Virus record (IMG/VR): IMGVR_UViG_3300010392_000520
Span: 1-22,267 of that record
Reading direction: 5' to 3' (one strand)
Origin: a virus
DNA: 22,267 nucleotides
The notes beneath the pieces were generated by a model. The model ran no database searches. It was not told the DNA's origin and saw nothing but the letters and a program-made list of their open reading frames with translations. The stretch's first letter is position 1, and each line of letters opens with the position of its first letter. This document shows positions 6,117 through 12,325 of the stretch, piece by piece. The translations under genes were made by a program, and so were the position numbers.

Positions 6117-6276
6117 AGAAGAGATTCTAAACAAACGCAATGAGTTATATAAATTATGGGATTCTGATGAGACTGGAAAAATATATGATCTTGAAGAAAT
6201 ACAAGCGTGGTTAGATGCACTACTATGGGTAATAAGTAAAGAAAAAAGGTGCGATGATGAAAAAAATGGAAATTAA
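6106..6276 (+). CDS. 56-residue helical hypothetical protein
   Basis: A small, mostly helical acidic protein (MKSEEEILNKRNELYKLWDS, then DLEEIQAWLDALLWVISKEK). The leucine/tryptophan spacing suggests an amphipathic helical hairpin, possibly a dimer. It is led by AAGGTGCGACGATG, the same leader used by the next gene, and overlaps the neighbours on both sides (11 and 23 bases). No family is recognised. Confidence 0.55.
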   Translation: MKSEEEILNKRNELYKLWDSDETGKIYDLEEIQAWLDALLWVISKEKRCDDEKNGN

Positions 6277-6634
6277 AATAGATGGAAAAACATACGTTCC
6301 TAAAGGGGACGAGAAAAAAGGATATACATATCCTAAAACAAAGAAGGGGTTGACATGGTGTATTGTCAGAACATACTCAGCTGGAGTATTTGCAGGATGG
6401 TATGACACAAAAACAAAAGGTAAAGAGGGTACTGTAGAGGATGCTATAAGAATTTGGTATTGGGATGGTGCAAATAGTTTAAGTGATGTGGCTAGCCAAG
6501 CATGTAAAACACCAGAGAATTGTAAGTTTTGTCAACCTGTTAATAAAATAATACTAAAAGAAATAATAGAAGTTATACCTACAACTACCGAAGCTAAAGA
6601 GTTCATAATTAATTTACCAAAATGGCAAAAATAG
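6254..6634 (+). CDS. DUF6948-like phage protein
   Basis: A 126-residue protein with the marks I associate with DUF6948, a family found in phages: 'YVIVRTYSAGVHAG'-like segment (here WCIVRTYSAGVFAGWYD), 'ARRIWYWxGAxSLS' (here AIRIWYWDGANSLSDVA), a 'NCKF..PV..I.L.E.IEVIP.T..A' stretch and a terminal 'PxW'. Function is unknown. Start is ATGATG in the AAGGTGCGATGATG leader, overlapping the preceding gene. The Gly-rich repeat gene begins inside its last codons; in several phages a Gly-rich repeat protein stands next to this family (from memory), so the pair may work together. Confidence 0.75.
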   Translation: MMKKMEIKIDGKTYVPKGDEKKGYTYPKTKKGLTWCIVRTYSAGVFAGWYDTKTKGKEGTVEDAIRIWYWDGANSLSDVASQACKTPENCKFCQPVNKIILKEIIEVIPTTTEAKEFIINLPKWQK

Positions 6635-6834
6635 ATTTTACTGGATTTGGATATGGTGATGGATTTGGATATGGATATGGAGATGGTGATGGATATGGAT
6701 ATAGAGATGGAGCTGGGTCTGGAGATGGATATGGAGCTGGAGATGGAGCTGGATCTGGATCTGGATATGGACCTGGATATGGATATGGATATGGATCTGG
6801 GGATGGATCTGGAGATGGATCTGGAGATGGGTAA
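6622..6834 (+). CDS. Gly/Tyr/Asp/Ser dipeptide-repeat protein
   Basis: A 70-residue protein: a short unique start (MAKIDFTGFG) followed by alternating GY, GD, GS and GA dipeptides to the end. It is encoded by degenerate GGATAT/GGAGAT/GGATCT hexamers, so other frames are also open; this frame is chosen because its ATG overlaps the DUF6948-like stop by 13 bases, its start residues are non-repetitive, and it stops at TAA directly before the next AAGGTGCGA leader. Such acidic, aromatic Gly-rich chains are disordered and can phase-separate, bind metal or act as extensible linkers; which of these applies is unknown. Hexamer slippage makes its length likely to vary between relatives. Confidence 0.6.
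   Translation: MAKIDFTGFGYGDGFGYGYGDGDGYGYRDGAGSGDGYGAGDGAGSGSGYGPGYGYGYGSGDGSGDGSGDG
6643..6832 (+). repeat. Degenerate hexanucleotide repeat tract
   Basis: About 30 units of GGNNNT type (GGATAT, GGTGAT, GGAGAT, GGATCT, GGAGCT) with strict six-base phase, all in the Gly-rich coding frame. Purine-rich on the + strand. Confidence 0.85.
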
Positions 6835-6846
6835 GGTGCGAACAAA

Positions 6847-6954
6847 ATGATGTTAAGATGTAGTAAATGCAAGCATAGTTGGATGAGTCGTACTGACAGA
6901 AAACCAAAAGCTTGCCCAAAATGTAAAAGATACGACGGTGTCGTAGAACAATAA
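6847..6954 (+). CDS. 35-residue zinc-ribbon microprotein
   Basis: MMLRCSKCKHSWMSRTD then RKPKACPKCKRYDGVVEQ: two CxxC knuckles 16 residues apart with Trp and basic residues between, a classic minimal zinc ribbon of the kind found in many phage and archaeal microproteins. Preceded by AAGGTGCGA five bases before ATGATG. It is the last + strand gene; a strong hairpin follows three bases after the stop. Probably binds nucleic acid or a partner protein; no specific function can be read. Confidence 0.7.
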   Translation: MMLRCSKCKHSWMSRTDRKPKACPKCKRYDGVVEQ

Positions 6955-6956
6955 GG

Positions 6957-6998
6957 ATGGTGTGAGACAGAGAACGAGACGAAGATGTCTCACACCAT
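6957..6998. terminator. Convergent stem-loop terminator
   Basis: ATGGTGTGAGACA (6957-6969) and its exact complement TGTCTCACACCAT (6986-6998) form a 13-bp perfect stem with a 16-base loop. It lies in the 50-base gap between the last + gene (stop 6954) and the end of the - strand late genes (stop 7005), so it can act on both transcripts. A T-rich run (AGTTTTATTTCTT, 7001-7013) follows on the + side; no U tract follows on the - side. Confidence 0.85.
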
Positions 6999-7004
6999 TA
7001 AGTT

Positions 7005-7172
7005 TTATTTCTTAGGCATTATCCAGCTGTTTAATCCTAACATCGCTGCAATTGACAAGCCTAGCTGACTAATCAACACATACTGATCTGGGTATGCACC
7101 CATGCTAGATATTACTATAAATGTTAATAGTGCACTCCATATTCTTCTTGATTTATACCATTTTTCTTCCAT
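7005..7172 (-). CDS. Two-span small membrane protein, candidate holin
   Basis: A 55-residue protein: charged N-terminus MEEKWYKSRR, first hydrophobic segment about 11-27, short loop with Pro-Asp-Gln, second segment about 32-50, and a basic end PKK. Two spans, charge layout and the W-Y/K-S-R start resemble small class II holin-like proteins. It is the last late gene, just after a transglutaminase-fold gene whose stop overlaps its leader (GGAGAATTTTAAAATG), so the two are coupled. In lysis cassettes such pairs open the membrane for an enzyme that cuts the wall; that role is inferred from position and topology, not proven. Confidence 0.6.
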   Translation of the reverse strand: MEEKWYKSRRIWSALLTFIVISSMGAYPDQYVLISQLGLSIAAMLGLNSWIMPKK

Positions 7173-7173
7173 T

Positions 7174-8013
7174 TTAAAATTCTCCTTTGTAGTCTGGTTT
7201 TAACCAAACATAATCCTGATTGAATGAGTACCAAATACCGAAATAGTTTTTAGCGTCATCCCATGACTTCTTAAAGTCTATACTTTCCTTTGGCCAGTAA
7301 CACCAATCCATAACATACCATTCGTTGTCTGATTCTCTAAGGTACGACAAATAACAATGTCCTGATCGTCCACCTTTGTATGTTACATCACCTGCATTAA
7401 TTCTTAAACGTTCTTTAGGCACTCCTGACTTTACAGCTATAGCGTACATAAGAATTGCACCCTCTTCACAATCACCCTTCTTCCTAATCATTGTTTCATT
7501 AGCCGTCTGCCAGTTCTCTTTTTCGTCTGCGACATACGTCATGAATTTAATGACATGCTTTAGCGTTTTGTTCATTATACCGTCGTAATTGTTGCCAACC
7601 AACTTAGGTACTTTATCGTTATTAGTTCTTGCGAACTCCCTCACGCTATACCCATAATGTAAATGTATATGTGTTTTGGGGTATTTGTTATACCAGTAGT
7701 CGTACAGTGCTCTGTTGCTTTCTTCGTTTAGATTTTTAATCTGTGCAGTTAAGTTAACTATAGTTAACTCTGCCTTTTCTATTGCCAGTTTCAATTGTTT
7801 GTTGTCTACTTCAAGGTACTCAGCTGATTTCTTTCTTGCATCAATCTCAACTAGATATGATTTGATTATATCGTTAAGCTCTTGCGTTTGTTTATCATTT
7901 TGCTCTTTAAGTAGTTCATACGTCTTCAATGTCTGGTCAATTTCAAACAACAGATTGTCAACTAAATCCTGTTGCCTAATTTTTCTTATTAGATTTTTTA
8001 GCCAGTTTTCCAT
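7174..8013 (-). CDS. Coiled-coil plus transglutaminase-like cysteine protease, candidate lysin
   Basis: A 279-residue protein. Residues about 15-105 form a long helical coiled coil (many Leu/Ile heptads, Lys/Glu-rich). The C-terminal part carries the papain-like transglutaminase triad: KKGDCEEGA (Cys182), SGHCYL (His219) and YVMDW (Asp236), with GVPKERLRINAGDV between as in the common 'GIPARLRV' pattern. The family cleaves or forms amide bonds, and includes proteases and the pseudomurein endoisopeptidases of methanogen viruses. Placement at the end of the late operon next to a two-span membrane protein suggests a wall- or envelope-degrading enzyme; a tail-associated or virion-protein-processing protease is the alternative. 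No signal peptide or cell-wall-binding repeats are visible. Confidence 0.75.
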   Translation of the reverse strand: MENWLKNLIRKIRQQDLVDNLLFEIDQTLKTYELLKEQNDKQTQELNDIIKSYLVEIDARKKSAEYLEVDNKQLKLAIEKAELTIVNLTAQIKNLNEESNRALYDYWYNKYPKTHIHLHYGYSVREFARTNNDKVPKLVGNNYDGIMNKTLKHVIKFMTYVADEKENWQTANETMIRKKGDCEEGAILMYAIAVKSGVPKERLRINAGDVTYKGGRSGHCYLSYLRESDNEWYVMDWCYWPKESIDFKKSWDDAKNYFGIWYSFNQDYVWLKPDYKGEF

Positions 8014-8143
8014 CTTTTATGTCTTCTGTTGTTTGTAGTGCTGGTATCAATTTAAAAACCTCTTGATAAGGCTTAGTCGCTAGATACTTTATTGTTTCGT
8101 TGATATAATGTTTGTTTATTTTTACTTGTGTCTCGTTTGTCAT
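7976..8143 (-). CDS. 55-residue hypothetical protein
   Basis: A small basic protein (MTNETQVKINKHYINETIKY, then LATKPYQEVFKLIPALQTTE and a lysine-rich tail DGKLAKKSNKKN). Starts at ATG 8143 with AGGT eight to eleven bases upstream, and overlaps the transglutaminase-like gene by 38 bases in another frame. The helix-Pro-helix layout with 'LIPALQ' resembles small phage proteins placed after tail fibres, but I cannot name a family. It may pair with the downstream enzyme, since their translation is coupled. Confidence 0.55.
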   Translation of the reverse strand: MTNETQVKINKHYINETIKYLATKPYQEVFKLIPALQTTEDIKDGKLAKKSNKKN

Positions 8144-8154
8144 TTTTTAATTAC

Positions 8155-9030
8155 CTATGTGTAAAAATTAATATATCCAGTTGTACCATCAGGCATCTGA
8201 ACCTTCAGTGATCCTGCTACTGTTGTGTGAGATGTTCCACCATCAGTACACGCATCGAAATCTATTACTTCAATATCGGGGGACGATAAACTAATCAATG
8301 CACCAGTTGCGTCAGCATGTTGTACCATCTCTAATATTGTAGTGTTATCAGCGTGTGTATCTGACTTAGTGAACTCATTCTCTAAGTATAATAACGCTCC
8401 TGTTGTAACTCCCGTACTTGATCCAATGTTAGTTCTAACAATTTGTGCAGTATTCCAATCTTGGCTTGAGCCGTGGTTAAGCCTGTCTTGGTCTATATTG
8501 AAACAGTTATCGCTACCACCATTATTAGTTAGTAATAACCCTATGCCTGATGTGAACTCTAATTCCAACTTAGCTCCTGGACTAGTTGTACCTATCCCTA
8601 CGTTACCAGTAGCACCATCAATTACTAGATTCTCACCATTAGTTGTCCTTAATGATATGTCACCGCCTGTGAACTCATTTCGTACATTAAGTTTACCACC
8701 CGTGTGATATATTCTTGAATTACCAGTATCGTCATACAACCACAAGTTAGCAGCAGCCGATCCACCTGCATTTGTGTTCTCGATCTTCAAACCAAAACCT
8801 GCATTAACATCACCTACAATATGAAGCTTTTCATCTGGACTAGTAGTTCCAATTCCTACGTTATCTCCAGTGTTCTTTAATGTTGTATCTGTACCAGTTC
8901 TATCCCACAAGTCCTCGCCAGTAATTAATGATGCAGCTGCATCGAATGTATCGTTTAAATCTTCTGCTAACTGTATTTCGTTTCTGTTCCAATCGGAACT
9001 ACCTCCTAATAAAATATTTCTAATTGCCAT
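8155..9030 (-). CDS. Tail fibre / receptor-binding-like protein with NVGIGTTSP repeats
   Basis: A 291-residue structural protein. N-terminal module (1-33) has LGGSSDW and DLNDTFDA, shared with the gene upstream. Two copies of NVGIGTTSP (57-65 and 143-151), each followed by a beta segment of 'EKLHIVG' / 'AKLELEF' type, are the hallmark of long trimeric beta-structured fibres ending in chaperone-type domains. The C-terminus is beta-rich (GSLKVQMPDGTTGYINFYT). No chaperone/peptidase S74 domain is seen at the end. It probably forms part of the distal tail and contacts the host surface. ATG 9030 is preceded by AGGAGG. The previous gene ends immediately before. Confidence 0.75.
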   Translation of the reverse strand: MAIRNILLGGSSDWNRNEIQLAEDLNDTFDAAASLITGEDLWDRTGTDTTLKNTGDNVGIGTTSPDEKLHIVGDVNAGFGLKIENTNAGGSAAANLWLYDDTGNSRIYHTGGKLNVRNEFTGGDISLRTTNGENLVIDGATGNVGIGTTSPGAKLELEFTSGIGLLLTNNGGSDNCFNIDQDRLNHGSSQDWNTAQIVRTNIGSSTGVTTGALLYLENEFTKSDTHADNTTILEMVQHADATGALISLSSPDIEVIDFDACTDGGTSHTTVAGSLKVQMPDGTTGYINFYT

Positions 9031-10053
9031 CTAACTCATCCTCCTTGCTATCATTGATTTCTGGATCACAACTTCACCAGAATTAATTGTATAGGTAGCT
9101 TCAACGCCTAGTTTACTGCCAGTGTTACTAAAAGTATGTATTGTCTTATCAGTAACAGTTTCAAAGTTTGTACCATCAGCAGTAAGCTTTAATGCTACAC
9201 TACTAGTGTATGATGTTGCTGGTTTGTAATAAGCAAACACGTCTGTATAAATCCAAGCGGCTGTACTAACTACGTTCTGTATTTGGAATCTATGATTAGT
9301 AGCACCTAAAGAACTCACATCAGCAATCTTAGTTTGTGTTAAGTTGTAAATTATGTTATCTCCACCTGTAGTGTTAACGATCTTCAAACAAACTGTAGTC
9401 ATTACTTTATCACCGTCAAGAAAATCGAATATACAAAATCCCTGCATCTCGTAAGTGTCACCAAACTTTGGCACATACAAATCAACATCACTGAAATCAA
9501 TTAATGTAACTGTCGTTGAGCCATCATACAAGTTCACTCTTAATGCATCACTGCTATCTGTTTTTGTAACATAAATCGAACATATCGCCCTAGTTACATC
9601 GCCTTCGTTGAACGTATCACCATCAGTAGTACCAGCTGCACCTACTCGTGATGCACCAAACAATGTACCGTCCTTAGTGAATACTTCATAATCATGAAAT
9701 AATACTCCGCTATTAACTGTATCGCTAGTATTGAAAATTACACTACGATAAGTATCTGTTGCGTCGGCGTAAGCCAGTAATCTATTATTACTAGCGTTCG
9801 GTTGCCTATCAGTCATTGTGCTAATAGTGTTAGTACCATCGTTAATGAACTGATCAACAATCTGTAGAGTATCATTGTTGAATCCTACAAACGCATCTTG
9901 ATTCATAAACAAATTATGCGTACCAAAGTCGCCGCTGTTTTGTGCTAGTTCTATAGTTGCGTCAAACGTGTCGTTTAAATCTGTTGTGTCTAATCGCTCG
10001 TCAGTAAAATCAGAGCCTCCTAATTTTGTGTTTCTTGCTGTAATTATAATCAC
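9031..10053 (-). CDS. Tail fibre-like structural protein sharing N-terminal module
   Basis: A 340-residue beta-rich protein (start ARNTKLGGSDF, DLNDTFDA at 25-32, then long Thr/Ser/Asp-rich strands with jelly-roll-like spacing around residues 100-270). The first 35 residues match those of the next gene, suggesting both attach to the same tail site. GTG 10053 is used here as the conventional start, but it lies within the Shine-Dalgarno GGGTGAT, which would instead place initiation near ATT 10044, where the homologous part begins. The stop of the upstream gene (TGA) is in the same SD. Function: virion surface or receptor binding, inferred from composition and position. Confidence 0.7.
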   Translation of the reverse strand: MIIITARNTKLGGSDFTDERLDTTDLNDTFDATIELAQNSGDFGTHNLFMNQDAFVGFNNDTLQIVDQFINDGTNTISTMTDRQPNASNNRLLAYADATDTYRSVIFNTSDTVNSGVLFHDYEVFTKDGTLFGASRVGAAGTTDGDTFNEGDVTRAICSIYVTKTDSSDALRVNLYDGSTTVTLIDFSDVDLYVPKFGDTYEMQGFCIFDFLDGDKVMTTVCLKIVNTTGGDNIIYNLTQTKIADVSSLGATNHRFQIQNVVSTAAWIYTDVFAYYKPATSYTSSVALKLTADGTNFETVTDKTIHTFSNTGSKLGVEATYTINSGEVVIQKSMIARRMS

Positions 10054-10433
10054 CCTAGTACACAGGCAAAAGTACCTGTTGCTATTTGGAATTGCACATC
10101 AATCCAAACTTCTTTGTCGCTTGTCTTTGCATATTCAGTAGTTAACAGTCTACATAACATTGTACCACCTGAAGAGGCATCAAAAATACCTACTTCTTTT
10201 ATAGTGCTACCATTTAGCTCTGTTGTGCTTAATCTCATGCTCATCACGTACACTCCATTAGTTGGACCACTAGTCTCAACAAACACTTCACGTTTAAGCT
10301 CGTTACCAAGCGTAGTATCACCACCAACAGGCGTCGTATTATCGTCGCCTACTGCGATGTGTGTGAATGTGCTTTGGATGTATGCAATAGCGTCGTCTCT
10401 AATATCATCTTGTGCTGTGTCTGTAACTACCAT
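10050..10433 (-). CDS. Small tail/baseplate structural protein
   Basis: A 127-residue protein of the type often annotated as phage structural or tail-associated: 'THIAVGDDNT.P..GDT.LG.EL.R' followed by 'TNGVYVMSMRLSTTELNGST' and 'EVGIFDASSGGTMLCRLLT', then a strand-rich end 'VWIDVQFQIATG'. These segments recur in phage proteins located between baseplate and fibres, where they probably connect the two. The start ATG overlaps the preceding stop (TAATG) with GGAGTGAT as Shine-Dalgarno; the stop is in the leader of the next fibre gene. Confidence 0.7.
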   Translation of the reverse strand: MVVTDTAQDDIRDDAIAYIQSTFTHIAVGDDNTTPVGGDTTLGNELKREVFVETSGPTNGVYVMSMRLSTTELNGSTIKEVGIFDASSGGTMLCRLLTTEYAKTSDKEVWIDVQFQIATGTFACVLG

Positions 10434-11833
10434 TAAATATCACTCCATCCTGCTCCTGAACTACTCAGCTTTACGGCGTATGAAGTAGGAGCACTTGTTA
10501 GCAACCCGTTTTCTGGATCACTTAAATAAAAATTGTTTGCTTTGTCTTGTTCTTGAAGCCTACTAACTCTTGACGATGTACACATCCTCAAATCCTGAGT
10601 CACTAAGTCATAATCCTGTATGATTGTTCCGTTGTTATCCTTCTCTTCCAGTTGTGCTATCCTATACCGTGCTTCTTCTAGCCAGTCTAGTATGTCCACT
10701 GATTGATATCCAACGTGCACCGTAGTATTACCAGGGTACATTTTAATTACTTTCCTTATGATGAACTCACCAGACACCGACCTGATTGAATCAGTCACAG
10801 TTAGTCTTTCGTTCACGTTATAATCTTGAAAATCTAATGGGTCTTTTATGATCCACTTAGAACTTAATTGATTAAATGCACTGATCTTTAGAAAGTTTCT
10901 AGCGTACTCTCTTGCGTCAGCGTATTTGTTAATATACTTTTTTTCTATCTTTGTTTCTTTCAGACCGTGCGTTGCAATACTAGTAGGTTCTTTGTGCCTA
11001 ACTTTTACTGGCACTTCATATGAATATTGTATTACTACATTACCAGTACCAACGCCTGGTATTGAACCTGAATTAAATGTGATCAGTCTATTGTCACGAT
11101 CAACTTTGTAGTCTCCTGTGGTGAAGTCCTCAACCTCACCAACTTGCTCTGTGCCACCAACTAGTACTTTTACGTCTATTGGTTTTTCATTAAGCGTAAA
11201 CTCATCCTCTGCACCAGTACCATCAAACGCTTCTTCGGTGTCAAACCGTTGGTTGTCACCAATTAATACGATTGAGTTTATTATATCCTCACCGTTATCT
11301 AGCCACTCGTTTTTTAATACTGCGTTCTGACTATCAATTGATTTACTTGATAGGTTAGTTTCTTTAATTTCTACAATAAAGTTTTGATTAATATCAGTAC
11401 GGTAGTTACCAAAAAAATAATCTAACAAATCTTTAATGATGTCTATAGCTCGTTTATCTTTTGCTACGTACTTTGGTATGATTAGCCCAGTGGAAACTGT
11501 ACTACTATAAGTCATAGTGGAATAGTCGTTTATTATCTCCTCTATGATTGCTTCAGGTGACATGCTATTCCATACGTCGTTCACGACTACTTCCCTAAGT
11601 TCTGCACTAGTATCTAGTACTTTAACTATTTTAACAGCATCTATCTTGATGGTGTCAACTCTACCAACGAATGCCGTTGTCCCTGCTATGTCTTTGAACG
11701 TGATCAGATCACCAATATCAACTGCTGTGTTGAACGGTACATTAAATGTAACAAAATCAATCTGTTGTGAATCAGACCACACGATATGACTCTGTAATAC
11801 TCTTACACCATCTTGAAACGTTCTAGCTGCCAT
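10433..11833 (-). CDS. Baseplate hub / tail tip protein
   Basis: A 466-residue protein. The N-terminal 200 residues (strands plus a helical part with SPEAIIEEIINDYS and DKRAIDIIKDLLDYF, 'NYRTDINQNFIVEI') follow the pattern of tail-hub proteins of the gp27/gpD-like fold. Residues about 203-273 are an inserted beta module (DEFTLNEKPIDVKVLVGG, then DYKVDRDNRLITF and VVIQYSYEV) that recurs in the tail-terminator-like protein at 15130. Then hub-like strands resume to about 390, followed by a short helix (LDWLEEARYRIAQLEEKD) and a C-terminal tail of fibre type. Position after tape measure and a small tail protein agrees with a hub or tip. No lysozyme or peptidase motif is seen. Confidence 0.7.
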   Translation of the reverse strand: MAARTFQDGVRVLQSHIVWSDSQQIDFVTFNVPFNTAVDIGDLITFKDIAGTTAFVGRVDTIKIDAVKIVKVLDTSAELREVVVNDVWNSMSPEAIIEEIINDYSTMTYSSTVSTGLIIPKYVAKDKRAIDIIKDLLDYFFGNYRTDINQNFIVEIKETNLSSKSIDSQNAVLKNEWLDNGEDIINSIVLIGDNQRFDTEEAFDGTGAEDEFTLNEKPIDVKVLVGGTEQVGEVEDFTTGDYKVDRDNRLITFNSGSIPGVGTGNVVIQYSYEVPVKVRHKEPTSIATHGLKETKIEKKYINKYADAREYARNFLKISAFNQLSSKWIIKDPLDFQDYNVNERLTVTDSIRSVSGEFIIRKVIKMYPGNTTVHVGYQSVDILDWLEEARYRIAQLEEKDNNGTIIQDYDLVTQDLRMCTSSRVSRLQEQDKANNFYLSDPENGLLTSAPTSYAVKLSSSGAGWSDI

Positions 11834-11834
11834 T

Positions 11835-12317
11835 TTAATCTGTAAAGAAATTTTGCCCTATACTAAGTGTTAGTGATCCTCGCACTTCAGCCTCACCGTC
11901 AAGTGGTGCTACTCTCATGAAATCAAGTGTACCTGTATATGTTTTTGGTGTTGTCTCGTCAGCTCCTCTATAAACTTGTACTGTGTATTTAGTTTTGTAA
12001 ATATCACTACCACTGTTTTGGCAAACGTTATCCATCAAATAATCCCACTGCTCAATTGCAGTAGTTGTATCATCAACTGGTAAGCCATCTGATACTGTGT
12101 AGCCTTTATCAGTCCCATCATTTCTCAGAAAGAAATTAAAACTAACTGTACGTTTGAAACCTCCCATGTTAGCAGTGAATGCTGACTCTGCTGTGTTGTT
12201 TGGTTGGCTCAAGTTTATTGAGTTTACCTGTATGTTATCTACAAAGTTTTTTGCAATATAAAATGTGATACCAACTGTGCCGTTGTGTATCTTGAAATAA
12301 TTAACCATACTTCCCAT
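11835..12317 (-). CDS. Tail protein after tape measure, distal-tail-like
   Basis: A 160-residue beta-rich protein (FKIHNGTVGITF at the start; SFNFFLRNDG, KYTVQVYRG, GTLDFMRVAPLDGEAEVRG toward the end). Location right after the tape measure and before the hub-like gene is that of distal tail (Dit) or tail-tip adaptor proteins; sequence alone does not prove it. AGGTGAT stands five bases before ATG 12317, supporting this start over the internal ATG at 12308. It begins eight bases after the tape measure stop. Confidence 0.6.
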   Translation of the reverse strand: MGSMVNYFKIHNGTVGITFYIAKNFVDNIQVNSINLSQPNNTAESAFTANMGGFKRTVSFNFFLRNDGTDKGYTVSDGLPVDDTTTAIEQWDYLMDNVCQNSGSDIYKTKYTVQVYRGADETTPKTYTGTLDFMRVAPLDGEAEVRGSLTLSIGQNFFTD

Positions 12318-12325
12318 CTAATCAC

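Noticed and set aside
6609-6919. Two - strand frames rich in Pro-Tyr/Pro-Asp and His-Ile repeats, and a + frame of Met-Asp repeats at 6647-6850
   Set aside because: They are the complement and shifted readings of the hexamer repeat; only the Gly-rich frame has a coupled start, a unique N-terminus and a stop placed before the next leader.
8342-8707. 121-codon + strand frame opposite the first fibre gene
   Set aside because: Antisense shadow: no SD and composition explained by the Thr/Gly-rich fibre on the other strand.
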